DNA of 64,000 nt. It comes from Lacicoccus halitifaciens. GTDB taxonomy: Bacteria; Bacillota; Bacilli; Staphylococcales; Salinicoccaceae. The notes beneath the pieces are model-generated. The model was not told the origin of the DNA. It saw only the letters and a program-made list of their open reading frames with translations, and ran no database searches. Made by a program: the position numbers and the translations under genes. Where the stretch lies: the NCBI RefSeq assembly GCF_040544485.1, contig NZ_JBDZDV010000001.1:124001-188000 (forward strand), written 5' to 3'. Position 1 is the stretch's first letter, and the number at the start of each line of letters is the position of its first letter. Positions 25,738 to 31,727 of the stretch are shown one piece after another.

Positions 25738-26117
25738 TGGAATTATCAATAGAAAAATTATATGCGCTAGTAGAGGGTTTAAATAGCTTAGTAGAGAAGG
25801 AGCTGCCAATTTCGGCAGCTTTTTCTATTCAAAAAAATATATCAATAGTGACAGCCGAGCTAGAAACAAGTGACAAATTAAGAGACAAAATTATACAAAA
25901 GTTCGCTTCTGAAATCAGAGAGGATGGTTCAGCTGATATTCCTCATGAAAACTTAGAAGAATTTCGCAAAGAATATGATGAACTAATGCAACATAAAGTA
26001 GAGATTGAATTGACTTCAATCAAACATTCACAACTTGGAGAAACTATCACACCTCTAGCATTAGGGCAGTTAATGCCTATCTTAGTAGAGGATGTGGAGG
26101 AAGATAAACATGTTTAA
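25737..26117 (+). CDS. Phage protein downstream of fibre, DUF1617-like
   Basis: 126 residues; ATG 25737 is best spaced from GAGGAG, and ATG 25734 is also in frame. It overlaps the fibre stop codon. The pattern SIEKLYALVEGLNSLVEKELPISAAFSI ... EFRKEYDELMQHKVEIELTSIK resembles short tail-region proteins of the DUF1617 type, judged from memory. It is all-helical and soluble. A terminator-shaped hairpin lies inside its coding sequence at 25801-25825. Confidence 0.65.
   Translation: MELSIEKLYALVEGLNSLVEKELPISAAFSIQKNISIVTAELETSDKLRDKIIQKFASEIREDGSADIPHENLEEFRKEYDELMQHKVEIELTSIKHSQLGETITPLALGQLMPILVEDVEEDKHV
25801..25825 (+). terminator. Terminator-like hairpin inside a coding sequence
   Basis: AGCTGCC (25801-25807) and GGCAGCT (25814-25820) form a 7-bp GC-rich stem with a 6-nt loop, followed by TTTTC. 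It lies 64 bp into the gene at 25737, at the border of the fibre and lysis modules, and could attenuate transcription. Confidence 0.5.
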
Positions 26118-26277
26118 CCTGAAATACAAAATTTATATTCCTTCACTTAATGAAACCTCTGTAATCATTGTGAGCACAGAGCCTTTTATCAGAATTGAGA
26201 GAAGCCTTGAAGGAGACTGGGAGGGCAAGAGCGATGAGGACATTATTTCTGAGGTTCTAAAGAGTTTATTAACATAA
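26110..26277 (+). CDS. Small phage protein (XkdX-position)
   Basis: 55 residues from ATG 26110, which follows GGAGGAAG and overlaps the end of the previous gene. It reads FNLKYKIYIPSLNETSVIIVSTEPF..., a short beta-rich N-terminus then an acidic helix (DEDIISEVLKSLL). Very small genes of XkdX type are usual at this place between fibre and holin. No function is known to me. Confidence 0.6.
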   Translation: MFNLKYKIYIPSLNETSVIIVSTEPFIRIERSLEGDWEGKSDEDIISEVLKSLLT

Positions 26278-26284
26278 GAAAGAA

Positions 26285-26566
26285 GTGAGTCGCATTGTGA
26301 TTAAGAAATTTATAGATAAGGTAGAAAGCTTATCCACACATGCTTGGATAGCCATTCTCTCTTACATTGATGAAACGCTTGATGATCATAATGATAGATT
26401 GGACACCCTAGAAGAAAAATTAGAAAAGTTTGAGAGTGATTTTGAGCCTACAAAAGCAGAGGTAGAGAACAAAGCAGAAACTAGAAAACTTATAAAGAAG
26501 ACTGGTTTAACAGTTGTAGTTACTACAGTCGTAACATTTATTTTAAGGCACTTTGGAATAGTTTAA
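26285..26566 (+). CDS. Coiled-coil protein with C-terminal membrane anchor (lysis region)
   Basis: 93 residues from GTG 26285. A helical coiled-coil (about 10-60; DETLDDHNDRLDTLEEKLEKFESDF) is followed by a C-terminal hydrophobic segment (about 74-90). The layout resembles haemolysin XhlA-type proteins that accompany holins, though it is not a clear match. It starts the lysis-region cluster of four membrane-associated proteins. The ribosome-binding site is weak (AAGAAAG). Confidence 0.6.
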   Translation: MSRIVIKKFIDKVESLSTHAWIAILSYIDETLDDHNDRLDTLEEKLEKFESDFEPTKAEVENKAETRKLIKKTGLTVVVTTVVTFILRHFGIV

Positions 26567-26582
26567 GAGAGGAGGCAGTACT

Positions 26583-27008
26583 ATGAGAAAACCTCGAATG
26601 AACGAGTTAGCAACAATGATGTTTGCTTGTTCAATATTTTTCACTTTACTTGTCGCTCCTGATCTATTCGCTGAAATGATTGCTGATAATCCAGAGTCTT
26701 TATATGTAGGCTATATAGCAATAGTGGGCTCACAACAGAATTTAGCCTTTATTTCTTTAGGAGTCGGAGTGATTATATTCTCATCATTTTTCACGAAGAA
26801 TTATACTTTGAGGATTATGACGAATATCGCAGGAATTACATATACAACTTTTATTACAGCATCATATGTATTCGACTACCCTAACTTAGTTCTGGGGTTA
26901 TTAGTCGTTATGATCATCTGGCAGATTCATGAGACATATCAACTAATTGACGAGAGCGAAGATGAGAAAGCTAAGAAGATACTAGTGAATAGCTTGAAGG
27001 AGAATTAA
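26583..27008 (+). CDS. Four-TM membrane protein of the lysis region
   Basis: 141 residues with AGAGGAGG upstream of ATG 26583. Four hydrophobic segments (about 8-28, 40-62, 70-88, 95-115) are followed by an acidic cytoplasmic tail. It lies between the coiled-coil gene and the holin. It is not a holin family I recognise; it could be a second holin, an antiholin or a superinfection-exclusion protein. Confidence 0.6.
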   Translation: MRKPRMNELATMMFACSIFFTLLVAPDLFAEMIADNPESLYVGYIAIVGSQQNLAFISLGVGVIIFSSFFTKNYTLRIMTNIAGITYTTFITASYVFDYPNLVLGLLVVMIIWQIHETYQLIDESEDEKAKKILVNSLKEN

Positions 27009-27012
27009 GAGG

Positions 27013-27318
27013 ATGGAAGAGAAACACATGAAAACTCAAACAACAAATGATGTTCAAATAGAAAATGAAGTTAAAAAAGATAAGGTGAAAGGCTTAATCA
27101 ATCAATTCGGAGGTATGCTACTAGCCTTTTCAGCATTTAGTGGGGTTGTAGGCTTCCAGATGGAATGGTTAAACGAAGAAGTAGTTAACTCATTTACAGT
27201 GCTTTTATATGCAGTAGCAGGCTTCAGCTACACCGCTTATACAATCTATAAAAACTGGTACTCAGGAAAGAAAGCACAGAAGCAAAATAAGAAGTTGAAG
27301 GAAGCAGAACTAAAATAA
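27013..27318 (+). CDS. Putative holin
   Basis: 101 residues. A hydrophilic N-terminus is followed by two membrane segments (FGGMLLAFSAFSGVVGFQM and FTVLLYAVAGFSYTAYTIY) and a strongly basic C-terminal tail (KAQKQNKKLKEAELK), the class II holin layout and close to phi-LC3-type holins. It would form the membrane lesion that releases the amidase encoded downstream. AAGGAG lies nine bases before ATG 27013; ATG 27028 is an alternative, as in dual-start holins. Confidence 0.75.
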   Translation: MEEKHMKTQTTNDVQIENEVKKDKVKGLINQFGGMLLAFSAFSGVVGFQMEWLNEEVVNSFTVLLYAVAGFSYTAYTIYKNWYSGKKAQKQNKKLKEAELK

Positions 27319-27345
27319 CTTTAATAACAAATAAGAAACAAACCA

Positions 27346-27374
27346 AGAACACCTTAACGGGTGTTCTTTTTTTA
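27346..27374 (+). terminator. Intrinsic terminator between holin and lysin genes
   Basis: AAGAACACC (27346-27354) pairs with GGTGTTCTT, followed by seven T. It sits inside the lysis cassette, so endolysin expression needs read-through or another promoter. Confidence 0.85.
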
Positions 27375-27424
27375 TGCCTACTATAGAAATTTTATTTCAA
27401 ATAAATTATGGAGATGAAGAAATT

Positions 27425-27637
27425 ATGGCAAAAAGAAAAGCAACTAAAGCAGAACTGGAATACGGAATTGGTATTCCTGAAATCGAAGAAGACGGTTACG
27501 AAGTAGAAGAGGCAGATGATGAATTATTCACCTGCTTTGCATCCGATGAAGAGAACGATATTGATGATGATGAACTAATTGCAGAGTTCGAGAAACATCT
27601 TAAAGACCTCCCAAAAGAAGTAAGGGAGGTGAAATAA
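27425..27637 (+). CDS. Small acidic protein upstream of endolysin
   Basis: 70 residues from ATG 27425 (TGGAGATGAAG upstream); the in-frame ATG at 27374 directly follows the terminator T-run and has no ribosome-binding site. A short basic start (AKRKATKAELEYGIGIP) precedes a long acidic stretch (EADDELFTCFASDEENDIDDDE). One base separates it from the endolysin start, so the pair is co-translated. It might regulate or inhibit the lysin, but nothing shows this. Confidence 0.6.
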   Translation: MAKRKATKAELEYGIGIPEIEEDGYEVEEADDELFTCFASDEENDIDDDELIAEFEKHLKDLPKEVREVK

Positions 27638-27638
27638 T

Positions 27639-28736
27639 ATGAGCTACAAGATAGTTAACATGTGGGTGAGTCCTAGCAAGTACAACATTAAGGCGACTTA
27701 TGCTATGTCTCCTACGACTATTACAATCCACAATACAGCGAATGTAGCACCAGCCAGAAACGAAGTAGCTTACATGAGGAACAATAATAATATGACTTCA
27801 TATCATGTTGCTATTGATGACAAAGAAGTAGTTCAGGCTATTCCATTCAACCGTAACAGTTGGGCAGCTGGGGATGGCCTTAATGGTACTGGTAACCGTA
27901 GGAGTATCCATATTGAGATCTGCTACTCTATGGATAATGGTTACAGTGGCGCTTACTCTAACCGCTATGCACAGGCTGAAGAGAATACTGCACTCTACAC
28001 TGCCTATGTCCTGCATCAGTATGGCTGGGGAGTTAATCGCCTTCGTCAGCACTATGACTGGTCAAGGAAAGATTGTCCTCATAAGATGAGAGCGCACGGT
28101 CGCTGGAATGCCTTCAAGAATAGGGTTCAGGCACACCTGAATGCTATCAAGAAAGGTAACACTTCAGCTACTAAGAAAACTACTACTAAGAAGAAAACAA
28201 CTCAGAAAGCAAAAGGGTCTACATACACTGTTAAGAGTGGAGACAGCCTGTGGGCAATCTCTAAGGCTAGCGGAGTTAGCGTAGCCAACCTCAAGTCTTG
28301 GAACAACCTGAGCAGTAACACTATTCATGTTGGTCAAAATCTGTCTCTCAAAAAACCTGCTAAGAAATCCACTAAGAAGAAATCTTCTAAAGGTAAGGGC
28401 ACAGGTGGCGTTAAGAATATCAGATATCATGGCGATTGGAGATACAACAGCAATACAGGCGCTTATTGGGTTCCTGTCACTGTTGATTTCATTGTTGGTG
28501 ATCAGCCGATTTACGCTTATGAACATGTACCCAAGAGAATCCACAGAGCGCCTAGTATGGCGAAAGCTGGTGCTAGAATTAAAGTTGTAGAGCTTTGCCG
28601 TTGTGATGGCCATGTCTGGGCAGTATACAGGACTGGCTCAGGTCGCTTGAGATACCTCCCTATCAAGAAGTGGAACGGTAAAGGTGGACGAGTTACTAAT
28701 AAAGGACTTTTTGGATACTTTAGTAAAGCAGATTGA
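27639..28736 (+). CDS. Endolysin: N-acetylmuramoyl-L-alanine amidase with LysM and SH3b
   Basis: 365 residues. The Amidase_2 (PGRP-like) domain occupies about 20-160, with the zinc ligands TIHNTAN (His near 32), RQHYDW and KDCPHK visible. A Lys/Thr-rich linker follows. One LysM repeat (about 188-230; YTVKSGDSLWAISKASGVS) comes next, then a C-terminal SH3b domain (about 262-350; GDWRYNSNTGAYWVP ... VWAVYRTGSGRLRYLPIKKW) like those of staphylococcal lysins. It cuts peptidoglycan at the end of the lytic cycle. GGGAGGTGA gives a strong start. The last gene of the late operon. Confidence 0.95.
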   Translation: MSYKIVNMWVSPSKYNIKATYAMSPTTITIHNTANVAPARNEVAYMRNNNNMTSYHVAIDDKEVVQAIPFNRNSWAAGDGLNGTGNRRSIHIEICYSMDNGYSGAYSNRYAQAEENTALYTAYVLHQYGWGVNRLRQHYDWSRKDCPHKMRAHGRWNAFKNRVQAHLNAIKKGNTSATKKTTTKKKTTQKAKGSTYTVKSGDSLWAISKASGVSVANLKSWNNLSSNTIHVGQNLSLKKPAKKSTKKKSSKGKGTGGVKNIRYHGDWRYNSNTGAYWVPVTVDFIVGDQPIYAYEHVPKRIHRAPSMAKAGARIKVVELCRCDGHVWAVYRTGSGRLRYLPIKKWNGKGGRVTNKGLFGYFSKAD

Positions 28737-28742
28737 AGAACC

Positions 28743-28798
28743 TTGACAAAAGGAAAAGCATGTGGTAAACTAAGGAGTACATACGAAGCTGTACTCCT
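28743..28798 (+). promoter_or_regulatory. Promoter with operator-like dyad over the start site
   Basis: TTGACA (28743-28748) and TAAACT (28766-28771) are spaced by 17 bp. Immediately downstream AGGAGTAC (28773-28780) and GTACTCCT (28791-28798) form an inverted repeat across the expected start. It reads into the region of the palindrome and RNA repeats. Confidence 0.65.
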
Positions 28799-28830
28799 GG
28801 TTTTCCCAACGGAAATTTTGAGCATATAAC

Positions 28831-28858
28831 TTGACATAATTTGTGTGAGATCTATAAT
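28831..28858 (+). promoter_or_regulatory. Consensus promoter running into the palindrome
   Basis: TTGACA (28831-28836), a 16-bp spacer and a perfect TATAAT (28853-28858). The -10 box lies inside the left arm of the 62-bp palindrome, so the RNA would start within it. Confidence 0.65.
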
Positions 28859-28907
28859 GTACTTAAGTAGAGGTTCAAACCTCTACTTAAGTACATTATA
28901 GATCTCA
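28846..28907 (+). repeat. Perfect 62-bp palindrome (30-bp arms, 2-bp centre)
   Basis: The arm 28846-28875 and the arm 28878-28907 are exact reverse complements, around a CA centre. The sequence starts and ends TGAGATC.../...GATCTCA and contains TATAAT, TTAAG and CTCTAC in mirrored order. It could form a cruciform or an RNA hairpin; a T-rich tract follows a few bases later, so it may also terminate late transcripts. Confidence 0.95.
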
Positions 28908-28938
28908 GTCAATTTTTGTTTTTCAAATTCTTATTAAG

Positions 28939-28968
28939 TTGACAGTTATTTAAATAAAGTGCTATAGT
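28939..28968 (+). promoter_or_regulatory. Promoter of the RNA-repeat/toxin locus
   Basis: TTGACA (28939-28944) and TATAGT (28963-28968) are spaced by 18 bp. The expected start near 28975 is just ahead of the repeat RNA, which fits an antitoxin-RNA promoter. Confidence 0.7.
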
Positions 28969-28974
28969 AATATT

Positions 28975-29152
28975 AGTAATAAGGAGGCCTAGCTCCTGAT
29001 AATAACCTGAAATTAATGTGAGACTTGAGGGCTCACTAGTTGGTAGGCAACAGAAAAACCTAAAATTAATGCGAGACTTAAGGGCTCGTTAGTTGGCAGG
29101 CAACAGAAAAACTAGGATCTTATATAGAAGAGGGGGAAACCCCTCTTTTTTT
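28975..29152 (+). ncRNA. Tandem-repeat structured RNA, putative type III antitoxin
   Basis: Two 53-nt units (29006-29058 and 29059-29111) agree at 47 of 53 positions; all six differences are transitions. In each unit, GTGAG/CTCAC (unit 1) or GCGAG/CTCGT (unit 2) closes a 9-nt loop; one pair changes from T-A to C-G, a compensatory change. A second hairpin GTTG-5 nt-CAAC follows. CCTR at the unit start complements YAGG in the second loop. The RNA starts after a strong promoter, ends in a terminator, and precedes a nuclease-like gene. This matches ToxI-type antitoxins in layout. Confidence 0.7.
29129..29152 (+). terminator. Intrinsic terminator between RNA repeats and nuclease gene
   Basis: AGAGGGG (29129-29135), a GAAA tetraloop and CCCCTCT (29140-29146), then seven T. 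In type III systems such a leaky terminator sets the ratio of RNA antitoxin to toxin mRNA. Confidence 0.9.
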
Positions 29153-29175
29153 ATTATATAGGAGTGGTTGTAGTA

Positions 29176-29760
29176 ATGAAGTTAAAAAAGAAAGATCTTG
29201 AAACAATAAAAGAGGCTCATTCATACTATGACCAATTAATAGGAGAACCTTTGATTTATGTTTATGTTGGTGATAAAAATAAATATAAATATTTAAAAGT
29301 AGATTTTCGCAGTAGTAATTTCATGCATTTATGTGGGGTGAACTATTATCATAAAGGTAGGATTAGCCCTAAGGAGTTCTATAATGCATTATCCCACAAC
29401 AACTTAGATTTAGATAAAGTGGACATCAAAAAAGATGGAACTACTCAATTAAAATTACAAGTTATAAAGGATATTAAGTTCTTAAATACATGTCAAATGA
29501 GGGTAGTTGATAATCAATTAACTTTATTTCATGCAGAATTTGAAAAATCTTTAAAGCGAAAAAACTTTTTACTGTTGGGTCTTAGATATACTAAAGAATT
29601 TTATGTTCCGTCCTCAATATTCAATGCAAGGACTGTTAAGCTCAAAACTAATTTGTGTGAGGTTTTAGCCGTATTTAGAGGTGAAATATCAAAAGACAAA
29701 AAGTTAGATGCTAAACCAAGCTTTGATTTAGAAAAGGCGTTAAAATTAAATGTAATATGA
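29176..29760 (+). CDS. PBECR4-like nuclease, putative type III-style toxin
   Basis: 194 residues from ATG 29176 (GGAGTGG upstream; GTG 29164 overlaps that site). FRSSNFMHLCGVNYYHKGRI, then SPKEFYNALSHNNLDLDKV, KKDGTTQLKLQVI, and a C-terminal FYVPSSIF ... CEVLAVFRGE, follow the pattern of stand-alone PBECR4 domains (phage Barnase-EndoU-ColicinE5/D-RelE-like nuclease 4) as I know them; a profile search is needed. His, Lys and Arg residues in the FMHLCG region are candidate catalytic residues. It is preceded only by the repeat RNA and its terminator, with no protein antitoxin. Expected to cleave RNA and to be held inactive by the repeats. Confidence 0.6.
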   Translation: MKLKKKDLETIKEAHSYYDQLIGEPLIYVYVGDKNKYKYLKVDFRSSNFMHLCGVNYYHKGRISPKEFYNALSHNNLDLDKVDIKKDGTTQLKLQVIKDIKFLNTCQMRVVDNQLTLFHAEFEKSLKRKNFLLLGLRYTKEFYVPSSIFNARTVKLKTNLCEVLAVFRGEISKDKKLDAKPSFDLEKALKLNVI

Positions 29761-29911
29761 TACTATATTTACAATAAGTATTAGGTGATTTTATTACTTC
29801 CGAATTTTTTTGTGCCTGATTTAGGATTCAAAAGCAAGGCATAAAAGGAACATTTTATTCAGGTGATTTCTAAGCTTTTTAGTTTAGTGATTATATAGAT
29901 AATGATGACTT

Positions 29912-29947
29912 GGGTGGACACTGTGGAGGTGTTCATCCGTTTTTTTA
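29912..29947 (+). terminator. Intrinsic terminator after nuclease gene
   Basis: GGGTGGACAC (29912-29921) pairs with GTGTTCATCC (29929-29938), with two G-T pairs, followed by seven T. The rest of 29761-30008 shows only AT-rich sequence and the promoter listed next. Confidence 0.75.
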
Positions 29948-29970
29948 TGGGTAATTTTAACAGTTAAAAA

Positions 29971-29979
29971 TGTTATAAT
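29971..29979 (+). promoter_or_regulatory. Extended -10 promoter for HEPN gene
   Basis: TGTTATAAT (29971-29979) is an extended -10 element 30 bp upstream of the start codon. No good -35 box is seen, as is common with extended -10 promoters. Confidence 0.5.
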
Positions 29980-30008
29980 AGAGATATTATAAAGAATAAG
30001 GTGATAAG

Positions 30009-31103
30009 ATGTTTTACTCTTATGAAAATAAGCACTATAAATATCTTAAAAAAAACTTTCCAGATTATAATTACTTTATAACATTCAGGTATATGATTCC
30101 ATTTCGATTACCGTTCACAGGAGCAACTCATATAGAGTTAGACGGTGTATTGTTCACTTTTTTACATAGGGTTTATAAACACTATGCTAAAGGAGAATTT
30201 CCTCTAGATGATAATCTGATGAGACATACTGTTGTTGAGGCGACACTACCACTTACTAAAAAGAAAAGTGACAATATGATTAGAGAAATGAGGAAAAAAT
30301 CTACTACCTCTGATGATATAACTTCTGAAAAATTTGATCATCAATTAAATGTTTTAAATGATTATTGTCAAGTGCTCCTAGTTATGCATAACCTTTATAA
30401 TATTGAATACCTCTCTTTAAACAAGATAGTAGGGATTCCAGAATATATGATTTATAAAGAAGAAGAAAAGCCGAAATTGTTGGGCCCTTTTTTCATTAAG
30501 AACAACGAATATCTAACTAAAATTCATCAGAAGAAGTTTACTGCTGCAGAATTAGAAAACTCAATACAGAACTATAATACATTTAAAAATCATCCACTGC
30601 ATATGCACATTATTTACGGCAGAAGAGGTGAAAAAGCTAATCGTGAAGAAGACTTTAATCAAGCTATAATATACTTCCAAACCTCTATGGAGATTTATGT
30701 TCAACACTTTATTGTTGAATGCTATAGATTGATGAAATGGAAACCAGAGCATAAGATAGAGAATCTTGAAAAAAAGAAGGAGTTTAGTAAGCATGTGGAT
30801 CATCATTTTATAAGGTTATTTGATGACCTAAATTTAAAGAATGCAGATCTGTTAGTCGATATGGTCAAAAGATATAAAGAAACTTCTTTTCAATATAGAA
30901 ATAATATAGTTCATGAAGGAATGCATTATAGTAGATATGAAGCTAGCCACACTAAACAATTGTCTGCGGATATATTCAACTTATTGTTACATGATATCAG
31001 AAAAGCTCCAAGCAATGCCTTTACAGAGTATTTTACCCATCTCTATAATAGTGCTGAAGTAGATATTGCTGACCTTAAAAAAAGGCACGATGTAATAATT
31101 TAA
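30009..31103 (+). CDS. HEPN-motif protein, putative RNase/defence effector
   Basis: 364 residues, basic, aromatic-rich and without membrane segments. Near the C-terminus FQYRNNIVHEGMHYS contains RNxxxH (Arg297, His302), the catalytic signature of HEPN ribonucleases. The preceding helix (NQAIIYFQTSMEIYVQHFIVECYRL, about 217-241) resembles the first helix of a HEPN domain. The N-terminal 200 residues are unrecognised and may be a sensor. It has its own promoter and sits in the accessory segment by attR, next to the RNA-repeat/nuclease locus, where phage-defence genes often lie. Not a known Abi family to me. Confidence 0.65.
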   Translation: MFYSYENKHYKYLKKNFPDYNYFITFRYMIPFRLPFTGATHIELDGVLFTFLHRVYKHYAKGEFPLDDNLMRHTVVEATLPLTKKKSDNMIREMRKKSTTSDDITSEKFDHQLNVLNDYCQVLLVMHNLYNIEYLSLNKIVGIPEYMIYKEEEKPKLLGPFFIKNNEYLTKIHQKKFTAAELENSIQNYNTFKNHPLHMHIIYGRRGEKANREEDFNQAIIYFQTSMEIYVQHFIVECYRLMKWKPEHKIENLEKKKEFSKHVDHHFIRLFDDLNLKNADLLVDMVKRYKETSFQYRNNIVHEGMHYSRYEASHTKQLSADIFNLLLHDIRKAPSNAFTEYFTHLYNSAEVDIADLKKRHDVII

Positions 31104-31137
31104 TGCTAATTACTTAGAATCAAAAGGAGGGGTTATT

Positions 31138-31284
31138 GTGGCTAAGAAAAATGACTCTAAGAACAAAAAGAAGAAAGAAATGAAATTCATTAGTACACCT
31201 GAATATGAGAAGCAAAAGAAGGAAGCAAAGCTACCTGATGAAGTCGTTAGCAATATTGCTAAAGTGATTTCGAAACACTATTAA
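31138..31284 (+). CDS. Small basic protein downstream of HEPN gene
   Basis: 48 residues from GTG 31138, preceded by a near-perfect AAAGGAGGGG. It is very lysine-rich at the N-terminus (AKKNDSKNKKKKEMK), with a helical C-terminus (PDEVVSNIAKVISKHY). It lies 34 bp after the HEPN gene without a terminator between, so it is probably in the same operon. It could be an RNA-binding partner or an antidote; function unknown. Confidence 0.65.
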   Translation: MAKKNDSKNKKKKEMKFISTPEYEKQKKEAKLPDEVVSNIAKVISKHY

Positions 31285-31293
31285 AATTTGATA

Positions 31294-31327
31294 AGACGAA
31301 TGAGATTTTCTTGTTCGTCTTTTTTAT
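31294..31327 (+). terminator. Last prophage terminator
   Basis: AGACGAA (31294-31300) pairs with TTCGTCT (31314-31320), followed by TTTTTT. Confidence 0.8.
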
Positions 31328-31490
31328 GTATATTCTCCCTGATGATTGCATGACTTTTACCTCCTTGAAGACAACACCAACTTCTTTACAATCTTGAATA
31401 TAAGAGCTATACTGATGTTAAATATTATGTGATTAATTAGTTAAGATTAGCTAAAACCCTTGAGAAGCCTCTGATGTGAGAGGCAAGGAA
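31328..31490 (+). other. Prophage right end, attR region
   Basis: Non-coding AT-rich phage sequence gives way to ackA sequence. In the ackA frame the last stop is TGA 31461-31463, and recognisable acetate kinase begins at 31464. GCCTCT (31467-31472) and AGAGGC (31479-31484) form an 18-bp dyad at the junction, a good candidate for the crossover site. The exact core needs attL or an empty site for comparison. Confidence 0.65.
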
Positions 31491-31592
31491 AAATTCATCA
31501 ACTATCCTTATTCCCCGGTGAAGATCCTCATCATACCGACGAACGAGGAAGTGATGATCGCAAGGGATGTCATGCGCATCTCCGGGATGTAA
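31464..31592 (+). pseudogene. ackA: 3' fragment of ackA (acetate kinase), separated by prophage
   Basis: 42 codons encode SDVRGKEKFINYPYSPVKI then LIIPTNEEVMIARDVMR, the conserved C-terminus of acetate kinase (E. coli ends with IPTNEELVIAQD...). No start or ribosome-binding site precedes it. The next genes, usp and ald, are the normal downstream neighbours of ackA in staphylococci. Acetate kinase converts acetyl phosphate and ADP to acetate and ATP. The 5' part should lie beyond the left end of the prophage; whether the phage supplies a replacement 3' end there cannot be seen. Confidence 0.85.
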
Positions 31593-31608
31593 AACTCGCT
31601 ATCATTTC

Positions 31609-31643
31609 AAATCACTCCAGTCACCGGCTGGGGTGATTTTTTA
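31609..31643 (+). terminator. ackA terminator
   Basis: AAATCACTCCAG (31609-31620) pairs with CTGGGGTGATTT (31628-31639) around TCACCGG, with one G-T pair, then a short T-run. Confidence 0.85.
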
Positions 31644-31727
31644 TTTCCTATGATAATGGTTTGCCCGGGCCCAAATCGGGAAATATACATAAGAGCAAAA
31701 CAGATGACTTTCTAAGGAGGAATCATT

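Noticed and set aside
28846..28907. Considered the palindrome as an IS end or a CRISPR-like repeat
   Set aside because: Single copy, no transposase, no flanking target duplication and no spacer array; no CRISPR array is present anywhere in the window.
29176..29760. Considered as a classical ToxN, CptN or TenpN toxin
   Set aside because: The sequence pattern does not resemble those families as I know them; the FMHLCG/KKDGTTQLKLQ pattern fits PBECR4 better.
1..31460. Searched for integrase, repressor and tRNA genes in the prophage part
   Set aside because: None seen; the module order implies integrase and lysogeny genes lie left of the window.
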